From Chlamydomonas sphaeroides (Eukaryota; Chlorophyta; Chlorophyceae; Chlamydomonadales; Chlamydomonadaceae), in contig BDDC01000227.1 in NCBI GenBank assembly GCA_001662425.1, forward strand, positions 13,011 to 45,075: a stretch of 32,065 bases of DNA, in the 5' to 3' direction. Numbering within the stretch: position 1 is the first letter of the stretch; each line of letters begins with the position of its first letter. A model generated the notes under the pieces. It searched no databases and had not been told where the DNA came from. It saw only the letters and a program-made list of their open reading frames with translations. Of the stretch, positions 22,001-30,256 are shown piece after piece. The translations under genes were made by a program, and so were the position numbers.

Positions 22001-25000
22001 GCGTTGCCGGACTGGCCCGCCAGCGCCGCCGCCAGATCCTCCACGCCCGCCACGCCGTACGCGTACGGCGGCGCCAGCAGGGTTTGCAGCGCGGCGCGCA
22101 GGCCGTCGCGGCCGATGAGGCTGGCGGCGCCGGCGATGACGGTGGCGGCCTTGCTGTACAGCATGGGCGCGATGGCGGCGGGGTAGCCCGCGGGTCCGCC
22201 GTAGGGCGCGGTGGCGTCGGGCGACTCGTCCAGCCAGCGGGAGAGCGTGATGGGGCCCTCGTGGGAGCCGTGGCGCATGCCCAGCGGAGGCTGGGGAGGA
22301 GGGAAGGTTGGGAGAGGGAGCGGGAGGGGGAGGGGAGGAGAGGGGCAGGGATGGGCGTGACGGGTGCACCGGAGCGGCGGCACACGCAAAATCGCGGCTT
22401 CCAGGCGTGTGCGCCGGCCTCCAGCCCCAGCCATCCGGCGCTTCCCGGCTCGGAATTCAGACATCTCGCGACCTCCCTCCAAGGCTACTCCACGGCCACG
22501 CCCCTCCCCGAGTGTTTCCCCGCCCCCCCGGCCCAGCGCCCCCCGCGATGCCAACCTGCACGTAGCGCCGCAGGTGCGGCGTCAGCGGCGGCATTGGGCT
22601 GCCGTACATGGGCTGTGTTGTACTGGATCCCAGTACGACGGGCAGTACGGAGGCGGCGCAGTCGTACTCGAGGTACGACGCCAGACCCTCGTTGAACGGC
22701 AGGTTGCCCTGCGGGGGGAGGAAGGGCGCGCTGGCTGAAGCCCCCAAGAAGCGAGGGACGTGAGGGCCCAGGGCGAGAGGCTGCTGACAGCTCGGCCCCT
22801 CGCACAGCCCTCCAGCTCCCATGAGATGGTACGCCTGCGCCCACAGCGTCCTGACCGTGCCGCTGAGCACCCCAAAACCTTCCTACCCCCCCCCTCTTAC
22901 CCCCTGCAGCCCCCCTTGCGTGCCCTCCCACCCCAGCCCTCCGGTCGCCGCTCACCCAGTCCTTGCACGTGACCCAGTTGCCAAACCACTGGTGCGACAT
23001 CTCATGGCAGATCACGTCCACGGCCTGCGGGGGCCGAGGAGTGGGGGTTACATAAGGGGGGACAGGAGAAGCAGGAGAGGGAGGGCAGGCGGGGAGGGAG
23101 GCTTGGGTGAAGGGCAGGGGCAGGGAGCGCGAGCCCAGGCAACGCGCCCCGTGCCGTGCCGTGCCCCCCATCCTTGCCCCCGCCTCAGCCCCCAGCTCCG
23201 CACGGCGCTGTGGACCTACCTGGAACACGTCCCAGGCCGAGGCGCCCGCGCCCTTGGCGGCCAGGTTGAACCTGCGGCGAGATGGGAGGAGGGCCCAGGG
23301 GGTGCGATGAGCGCACGGCCCTTGCCTGCGTGCTGTCGCGGCGTCCCCACTGCCAAGCCAACCCCCACACCTGGCCTACCCCAGCGCAGCGCCCTCGCAT
23401 CGCCGGGTCGTACATGGCCAGCCCCCAAGCTCTCTGCCGCCCCCCACCCCTTGGGTGCCAGCCCCGCCTGCCTCTCCTCAGCGACGGCACTCCTGTCGCG
23501 TCCATGCTTTCTCTCAACGCCTACACCTCCCTTTCCCCTGCTTTCCCCCCTCCTCCCCGACTGCCAACCCTGCCCCCACCTGACTGGGTCGTACATGACC
23601 AGGCCCCAGTTCTCCTGCCCAAAGGCCTTGCCCGGCACCGCCAGCAGGTCCATCTTGGGCAGCGGCAGCGGCGCGGCAGTGTAGTCGGCGTAGTACCTGA
23701 GCGGGCGGGCGGGAGGGGTGTGCGGTGTTGGGATGGTGAGCGCGCTGGCGCAAGCCCGCTGGGCTAGGGTGACGCTACATGGCGCCGTGCCGGTGGGACC
23801 GGGAGCGAGGGAGAGGGGGCAGAAGGGGCGGAGCAAGGTGGGCACGGCAGGCGTGCATGCACATGTGTTCGTCAAGGCGTGCAAGTATGTGGTGCAAGAC
23901 ACACGGCCGCAGCGCGCCTGAACCCCTTTCGTCCTGGGAAGTAAACGGAGCCACAAGCTGTAGGCAGCCCCCCAGCACGCCCCACGCTCAGGATGCGTGA
24001 CAGGACTAAGCGTAGGTCGAATAAGCGCACGCGGGTACGCAGCATGGATGACCGGCCCCACCTGTAGGCGGCCACCGCCGCGTCCAGCGACCCCGCCAGG
24101 CGGGCGGTGCTCATGGAGGCGGGGCCCCACACGGACAACGCCAAGGTGTCGGCGCTGGAGCCGCCGCTGCAATGGGGGGAGGTGGGGTGTGCAGGTGGGG
24201 CGGCGGTGGCGAGGGTCAGGGGCTGATGCCCTGGCGCCGCTTCGAGAGGTGCCGTACCAGAGGGCCCCGTACGATGCACGTGCCCCTTGCTTCCAACGCA
24301 GGACAGGGGACACAAAAGCACGTCCGCAAAGCGCCCCTCTTGCGGCCCGACGCGACACGCCCCCCCGTGCGCCGCTCACTCGCGAGACACGTTGCGCGAC
24401 AGGGAGGTTAGGTTGCCGGCGGCCAGGGCCAGGTTGTAGGACGACATGAGCGGCGTGGGCTGGAGGGGGTGGGGGAAGGTGTGGAGGCAGGTGGCGCGGG
24501 GGCGGGGGCTGGAGTCAGGGCTGGAGGGAAGCGCAGTGGGAGGCGAGGGGAGCGGCAGGGCGCACAGCCGCGCGCGCTTCGGACTGGCGGGGTGACCGTC
24601 GGAGCTGGAGGCGCAAGGCGTGCCGCGCGCCAGTTCCCTCCAACAACAGCACCCGCTGCCGCCCCGGCTCCATTCGGACGCTGTAGGCAGGCCAGCTGGC
24701 CATGCCGGCGCCGTTCGTAGTTATGAGCTATGCATGATACCAAGTGCTACCCAGTTGGAATGCCGCACCCGTACGGGCCCGCACCCGTACGGGCCCGCAC
24801 CCGTACGGGCCCGCACCTGGAAGCTGTACAGCAGACGGCCTCCGGCCAGCTGCTGCGGCTGCTGCTGCTGGGCGCCGTCCAGCGGCATGTTGGACAGAGC
24901 CGTCATGCCGGGGGGCACCTCCACCGACACCGCAAAGCTGGCCTGCAGGCCGGGGGGAAAACATTGGCGAGAGGATGTGTCGTTGTGTGAATAGCAGACC

Positions 25001-28000
25001 ACAGAGCGCAAGTGCACGAACGTCGCCGAAGGAGAGCGACTCCCGCAGGTCCGCGGGCCCATACGCAGACCGACCCCGCCCAAGGAAGGGGCGGTTGGAT
25101 GTTGGGAGGAAAGGGACAGGGATAGGTACAGAGGCAGATATGGGTCGACGGAGAGGAATGGGCGCGGGGTAGGGGTTGGCGACAGCGCCACCGGCGCGGG
25201 CGCCCACGGACGCGCAGAGCTGCAGGCTGGGTGCTTGGCAGGGGGCCAGGCGCTTAGCGCACGGCGCCTACACGTCCGGGGCAGGGAGGCCATCGGTCCA
25301 GACTGGATCACAGCCGCCGCGCGGTTGAAGTCCGAGCATGTACGACCCGGGTCAATTGCGGGCGGGCGCCGAGCTGCTTTCCCGCCGGGTGGCTGGAGAC
25401 GTCCATCTTCGCAACCAAACATAAATCAGCTGCCGCACATACCGTACATACCGTGCGTACTATCGTCACAGATTTAAACGCTGCCTAGGGTAGGGAGCTC
25501 GGCAGGCACATGGTAGCCAGGTAGCAGGGAAGCGTGGAAGGTCTGAGGCCGGCCCTCGGGCCACAGCGCGGCGGCAGGGAGCCCCGGCGCGCCGAGGACC
25601 AGGCTAAGACCTGCTATCGGCTGGGAAACACGCGCTGCGCCCACCCCCAGCTCAACAACAGCGCCCGCTCCTCACAGGGACTGCCAACACCTCTCGGCCC
25701 ACACCCTACTTGCCCCCCGTCCCCCAACCCCTGCCCCCGCCGCCTGCACCACGCGCCCCCACGCCTCCAAACGTGGAGCCGCGCCCTGCGGCCCCTGCCG
25801 CCCCGGCCGTCGACCGCGACCGGTTGGTTACGACACTCTGCCTCGCGGCCCGCGTCGGCCCGGGACGCAGGACGACGAGCGCCAGAGCCGCGTGAGGCCG
25901 CACGCTCCGTGGCGCCGGCCGCCCTCCGCCGCCGGGCCGGCAGGGGCCGCGAGCAAGGGGGCGTGGTCATCCGGTCCCGCTCGGCGGCCGGGTCGGCGCC
26001 GCTGTTGTCGACCTCGGCCTCCACCTCCACGCCCACGCCCATGCCCATCTCAGCGCACGGCCGTGCGGCGCAGCGCAGCCCCAGCAGGCGACAGTGCAGC
26101 CCCAGCAGGCGACACCGGCCAGCGCTGCCACCGCCTACCGCCCGCCCCAGTGCCGCCGCCGAATGCGGCCCGTAACGTCAGGTGGCCAAGGGCCGGCCAC
26201 GGCACCGGCACCGGCGGCGCGGCGAACGCGTCCAGCTGGTGCATCGTGGGGGGCCTGGCGGCAACCCCTGCTCGCCAGGCGTCCCAGCGCCCGTCCCTGC
26301 GTGCCTTGAGAGGCTCACGTGGCCCCGCGCCGCCTGACCTTTGCCTACTCTTGCACCCATCCCTCCCTGCCCTCTGCACCCCACCTTGCTGCCAGCGCCG
26401 CCTGCCACTCCCTTGCCCTGCCCCTGCCCCTGCCCCTGCTCCCGTACCCTCTCCTCCTGCACCCCACCTTGTAGCTGTTGTCGTCAAAGCACGGCAGCAG
26501 CCGCCTCGCGCCGTCGCCCTGCGCCTGGCTAGTCACCAGCAGCGGCTGGTAGGGCGCCGCCGCCAGCGCCTCGGGCGGCGTGTCGGCGACCCAGGGGTCG
26601 GAGGGCCACAAGCCCTGCCCGCTGGCGGCGCTCGACAGCTGGGAGGAGTAGACGAACGCCAGCTCCAGCAGAGCGCCAGAGGGCAGCACCGTGGAGCCCA
26701 GGTCCAGCACGATGGCCGTGGGGCCGGCTGCGGGTTGGGATGGCGGGGGACAGGGGGACAGGGAGGCGGTGGGCGTGGGGACAGGGGAGTTAGGAGGGGC
26801 CGCCGACGTTCCCGCTTTGCCAGTGGGCGGCCCGGGCCGGTGGCGGGCAACAAACCGGATCCATCTTTGCGCAGCCCCGCGTTGCTCTCTGTTCGTGCAC
26901 CAGCGAAGGCGACCGCTTCCCCCCCCCGCTCTCAAACGCCTTCCCTCCCCCTTACCCGGCTTGATGGTGGCGCTGCAGTCGGGCAGTCCGGCCTCCTCCG
27001 GGCAGCCGCACACGCACACAGCAGCTGGCGGAGCGGGCGGCGCCGGCGGCACCGGCGCGGCCGGCGGCGCGGGCGATGGCGGCGGCGGGCCCGGCGGCGA
27101 GCCGGGCGACGGCACGGCCGGCGCGTCGCCCGCCTGCGCAGAGCGACGCGCCTGCGTGCCGTCGCCGCCGCTGGGGCTGGGGACAGGGCCGGCGTCCGGG
27201 CTTTGGCTGGCGTCCGGGCTGGGGCTGCCGGGCGGCGGCGACGACGGCGCCGGCGAGGGCGGCGCCGGCGGCGGCGAGACGGTGCCGAGCATGGTCATGG
27301 CCACGCCGGTGATGTTGAGTCCGGAGGAGTGCAGCACCAGGCAGGAGGTGGGCACGCCCACCTCCAGGCGCAGCGTGGAGGCGGCGGTGAAGGCGGTGCC
27401 GGGTGCGGCGCCGGGCGACACGCCGCTGGCGGGCACGGGCCCGGCCGTGACGAAGGCGGCGTCGGGCAGCGAGACGCGCAGCGTGTAGGCCCGCGGCTTG
27501 GCGCGCGGGTCCGAGGGCAGCGTTGCACTCTGCGTGGGGGAGGTTGGGGTGAGTGGACCGGGGGTGGGCGTTGGTGCGGTGCGTTGTGGTGGCCATTCAA
27601 GGCCAGGGCCAAGGGCGGGCCGGGTAGTGGGGGCACGGGCGGCGGCGGAGGCTGGCGCATGCGGCCAAGGCGGGCGCAAACCGCAGCAGGGGCTTGGCCG
27701 TGTGCACATGTGCGCCGCTTGCATCCACTGGGGCCATGACGGCGTTGTTTTGGCACACAATGGCCGCAGCACCCGCAGCAGACGGCACCCCACACAACCC
27801 CCTCGCGCGTGCTCACACTCCAGCTGCAGAGGTCTCGCAGCATGGCCGGCGGAGGCATGGGCGGCTCGGGCGAGGGCGGCAGCGGCGAGGGCGGCAGTGG
27901 CGAGGGCGGCGACGGCGAGGGCGGCTGCGGCGATGGCTCGGGTGAGGGGGGCGACGGGAACGGAGGCAGCGGCGGGCTGGGCGGCGGCGGCGAGGGCACC

Positions 28001-30256
28001 CGGCCGCCGGCCGTCAGCGCCACAGGCACAGCGATAACTGCGGCACGGCGGCGGGGGCAGAGCAAAGGGTGTGAGATAAGTACAAGCCATGCCCCTGGCT
28101 GCCATCGCAGAACATTCAAGCGTCCGCTCCCCGCCGCCCTACATCCCTTTACCCATATCAGTGTAAGCCTACACCGCACCTCCCTTCACTGTTATCAACT
28201 GCAAGCAATCGCACCTGTCCCCACACCTATCTCCACAATGCACATACCCAGCCAGGCCAGGATGGCCGCCATCTACTCTCACTAAAGCAATGTCTACACC
28301 TTGAGGTATATTCACAGCTATAAGTATCACCGACGCACCTATCCCCACGATGCAAATGCCCAGCCAGGCCAGAATGACGAGCTTCCAGCGAGCGGCCAGC
28401 CAGTCGGATAGGCGCTGGCAGGACCCGCCACCGCCGCCGCCGCCGCCCCTGGGAGAGTTTGCAGAGGGGCCGAGCAGAGCAGCAGGAGGAAGCGGGCAAG
28501 GGGAAGTCAGCAACGCGGCGTGGCGAGCGGTACGTCGCGCACAGCACAGAAATACAACACGCGGCGATGTGCCATATCGATGTGCCCTTCCCCCTGGTTG
28601 AGCCCTCATGCCCTGCACCCCTTCCTCCTCCACTAGGTGCACGCCATGTCCGTGCCGAGCGGCCAAACCCCGCCGCGAGCGCTGTGGCCCAGCCCACGTG
28701 ACACGCGTTGCAAAAGACACGTTGGCGGACCTTGCATCTATAATTGTTTCTATCGATACGTTAACGGCTCTACTCGATGGACTTCATCGGCTAAAGCTCA
28801 AAGACACCCAGCTCTCCGTCACGACTTACTTGGTGTAGGCGCCCGACGCTATGCCGGCCGCCAGCAGCCGAGCAGCGTCCGCATCCACCGCCTCGGCGCC
28901 GCCGCCGTACGGATCGCCGCCGCCGCCACCACCCGCCGCGCCGCCGTACCAGTCCTGCTGGCCAGGCGCAGCGCCGCCGCCGGTTCCGGTGCTGTACTGA
29001 CTGCCGTACGGCTGCTGTGCGGCGCCGCCGCCAGAGTGCCCAGCGCCGTACGCGGCCCACTGGGATCCCGCCACGTAGCCCACCCCCGGCACGCCGGCGC
29101 CGCCGCTGTAGCCGGCACCCACAGGCGCGTAGCCGCCGCCGCCGCTATAGCCGCCGCCGCCGCTATAGCCGCCGTAGGGGCTAGCGCTGCACAATGACGC
29201 GGAGGAAGTAAGGGAAAGGGGATCAGCTGAGTTGGGGTAGGCAGAGGACACCGCGGGAGGCCGTGCATAGGCTTAGCAAGGTTGCGAGCGACATGACGGG
29301 CGATGGAGAGGCACCGGCAGTGTCATGCGGCAGGGCGGCTCGTGGCTCTGGAGGGGGCTGGTTCCAGGGCAGGGCCGGCGGGCGCCAGGAACGAGTGCAT
29401 CTGGCGTGTGTGGAGTGCAGGTGGGCGTGTGTGTGGAGTGCAGCACATGGGCCCGGCCCGCATGGCTGGCAGCCGCAGGTGGCGACTGCAGTATCGCCCG
29501 ACCAAGGCCCAGCCACGGCTGCAGTCAGCATGCAGCCGTCAAGCAGGGAGGCGTCCCGGTGGTTGTTGCAAACAAGAGCCACGTGGGTGCTGCCAAGCGG
29601 CGCCGCTGCTGCGCCGTCGGCGGCGTGGGGCGTTGGGCGCTGCATGTGGGTCGGCACTGACGTGCTCCCGACATGGCGGGCTTGCGCGGGCGCGGGCAGT
29701 GGTGCGTGTGTGCGTGCGTGCGTGCGTGCGTGCGTGCATGCGTGAGAGTCGCGGTGAAGCTTTAGGTTGCGGTGGGGTGGGAGGCAGTGGCTGGGGGGCC
29801 AGGGTGGGGCTTGCTTGGCAGTGCGCTGGGTCGCGGCGGTGCGCGCGCGGTGGACCCGGCAAAACCGCACGCCGGCGACGGCGGCACGCGTCATGCGGGT
29901 CGAGGCCTTTGCGTGCAGGCTGGTGTGATACTGTGGGGAGCCTGAACAACACACTTGACAGATTGGTGGCTGCTAAGGCTCCGGATCTGCGGCGTGGTGG
30001 TGGCGGGCGCTCACACGGGCGCACCCAGGCCCCCGACGTACCTCTCCCCGCCCTGCTGCCGCTCCGTCAGCTGGACCTCCGCAAGTTCAACCTCTCCCTC
30101 GCTGCGGGGCATTGGTGGTCAAAGACGTCATGCACCCCGTCGAGGCCCTTGGCCAGCCACCGGCCGAGGATGCCGGCGTCAGGTTGTGTCAAGCAACCTG
30201 GCAGAGTCGACGCAGCAAGCCACATACCCGGGAGGGCGCCAGTTCTGGCGAATCAT
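16083..30256 (-). CDS. Membrane-anchored M1 zinc aminopeptidase with Pro/Ser-rich insertions, 27 exons
   Basis: Predicted protein of about 1734 residues, phase-consistent at all 26 junctions. Exons: 30256-30228, 30101-30042, 29186-28830, 28448-28339, 28037-27817, 27529-26956, 26727-26468, 24942-24817, 24459-24380, 24166-24062, 23696-23580, 23271-23220, 23024-22956, 22708-22556, 22290-21834, 21678-21028, 20838-20751, 20352-20262, 20033-19943, 19552-19253, 18961-18906, 18663-18540, 18332-18099, 17912-17674, 17334-17144, 16662-16535, 16324-16083. Order: Tyr/Gly-rich cytosolic tail (1-157), one membrane segment (about 172-192), SP-rich stalk, M1 N-domain, catalytic domain (HEMSH 704-708, third zinc ligand E727), domain III interrupted by about 220 SP-rich residues, helical ERAP-like C-domain, SP-rich tail. 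M1 enzymes remove N-terminal residues from peptides. The type II topology places catalysis outside the cytosol, at the surface, wall or secretory lumen. The family is certain; substrate and location are inferred. The start is the ATG at 30256, with A at -3. Confidence 0.85.
17497..17526 (-). repeat. Intronic copy of the 3' end of peptidase exon 24
   Basis: About 30 bases match the exon end and donor at 17665-17695 with three or so differences (shared core CCAGCAGCATCATGGCG, plus strand). The donor GT of the exon is GG in the copy. It lies in the intron directly downstream of that exon. Confidence 0.8.
19752..19785 (-). repeat. Intronic copy of the 3' end and donor of peptidase exon 19
   Basis: 34 bases match 19936-19969 at 29 positions, including the donor region GCCTCACCCTGGTCG (plus strand). 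The copy lies about 180 bases downstream in the following intron and keeps a GGGTGAGG donor sequence. Confidence 0.8.
21028..22290 (-). other. Peptidase exons 15-16: end of catalytic domain and SP-rich block inside domain III
   Basis: Exon 15 ends the thermolysin-like domain and reaches MEWMTTAGIATVAVAD, the usual first strand of M1 domain III. About 220 residues of PPSPEPP, SPSPSP and SPEPSPSP repeats follow, with one short basic break (LLRRGLLTSARGGARRLLQ). Exon 16 then returns to SVLSASQQRMCLYGIW, the usual second strand (normally L-x-Q-x-R-F), and exon 18 gives WWLPLAV. The rod is thus placed in a beta-hairpin loop rather than between domains. Confidence 0.8.
22556..23696 (-). other. Peptidase exons 11-14: M1 catalytic core
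   Basis: Exon 11 carries PLPKMDLLAVPGKAFGQENW, the position of the exopeptidase motif GxMEN, here read as FGQEN. Exon 13 carries CHEMSHQWFGNW, the HExxH zinc and catalytic-base motif. Exon 14 carries NEGLASYLEY; exactly 18 residues separate the second His from the Glu zinc ligand, as the M1 family requires. The likely proton-donor Tyr (LYSKAA, residue 816) follows in exon 15. All catalytic residues except the exopeptidase motif are intact, so hydrolysis should be possible. Confidence 0.9.
23405..23428 (-). repeat. Intronic copy of the 3' end of peptidase exon 11
   Basis: The first 22 bases match 23586-23607 except at two positions (GGGTCGTACATG then CCAG), with weaker similarity beyond. This is the part of the exon that encodes WGLVMYDP. 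The copy would read WGLAMYDP but lacks a usable donor. Confidence 0.75.
23718..23755 (-). other. Shared intron block with branch-point-like GCTCACCA (peptidase intron 10)
   Basis: On the minus strand this reads GCTTGCGCCAGCGCGCTCAC and continues CATCCCAACACCGCACAC, just before the acceptor of exon 11. The CTCAC adenine is 41 bases from the exon. A close copy lies at 18357-18395 before exon 23, and part of it lies at 7507-7530 before exon 14 of the ATRIP-like gene. Confidence 0.6.
24765..24812 (-). repeat. 16-base tandem repeat next to the donor of peptidase exon 8
   Basis: Three exact copies of GCACCCGTACGGGCCC (plus strand) directly abut the donor at 24816. Read on the minus strand, each unit again contains GTGCGG, the donor sequence itself, so four candidate donors sit 16 bases apart. 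Confidence 0.9.
26374..26388 (-). repeat. Intronic copy of the donor region of peptidase exon 7
   Basis: 15 identical bases (CTGCACCCCACCTTG, plus strand) recur from 26457-26471 and span the CAAG/GTGGGG exon-intron junction. The copy is short and on its own could be chance. Confidence 0.5.
26956..28037 (-). other. Peptidase exons 5-6: SP-rich stalk and M1 N-domain with second SP-rich insert
   Basis: Exon 5 is a stalk of PPSP and PPSPEPSP repeats directly after the membrane segment, like pherophorin or extensin rods that are normally hydroxylated and glycosylated outside the cell. Exon 6 starts the M1 N-terminal beta domain (RAYTLRVSLPDAAFVTAG; TSCLVLHSSGLNITGVAMTM). It then enters a second Pro/Ser insert of about 95 residues and a Cys-rich stretch (VCVCGCPEEAGLPDC). 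The domain resumes in exon 7 with AIVLDLGSTVLPSGALLELA. The insert falls between beta strands of the N-domain. Confidence 0.75.
28227..28272 (-). repeat. Intronic copy of membrane-segment exon with in-frame ATG
   Basis: About 43 bases match the end of exon 4 and its donor (28338 upwards) at about 36 positions. The minus strand reads ATG at 28272 and encodes MAAILAWLGMCIVEI, then a G/GTGTGG donor at 28227 in the same phase (1) as the real exon. It could be an alternative first exon or a decayed duplicate. Confidence 0.7.
28339..30256 (-). other. Peptidase 5' part: cytosolic Tyr/Gly-rich tail and membrane anchor (exons 1-4)
   Basis: Exon 1 (30256-30228) is MIRQNWRPP; exon 2 continues EGEVELAEVQLTERQQGGE; exon 3 is a Gly/Tyr/Ala-rich low-complexity region (GGYSGGGGYSGGGGYAP) ending GIASGAYT. 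Exon 3 seems to end with TAA, but that triplet lies inside the donor AA/GTAAGTCG at 28830/28829. The phase-2 join to the acceptor at 28448 restores Lys and opens GGGGGGGGSCQRLSDW, then the hydrophobic run LVILAWLGICIVGIVIAV that spans the exon 4/5 junction. Basic residues (R160-K171 region) precede the helix, which favours a cytosolic N-terminus. Treating exon 3 as the end of a separate gene is the main alternative; the perfect donor and matching phase argue against it. Confidence 0.7.
29702..29745. repeat. TGCG microsatellite in peptidase intron 2
   Basis: About ten near-perfect TGCG/GTGC units lie in the 855-base intron between exons 2 and 3. Confidence 0.9.

Noticed and set aside
23391..23430. 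Extra peptidase exon encoding WGLAMYDP
   Set aside because: It copies the end of exon 11, lacks a donor, and M1 proteins have this segment only once; treated as an intronic duplicate.
28826..29251. Separate small Gly/Tyr-rich protein ending at TAA 28826
   Set aside because: The TAA lies in a consensus donor GTAAGT and the phase matches the membrane exon at 28448, so it is better read as peptidase exon 3.
29702..29745. Telomere- or CRISPR-like array
   Set aside because: It is a simple TGCG microsatellite inside an intron; no spaced repeats or telomere unit.
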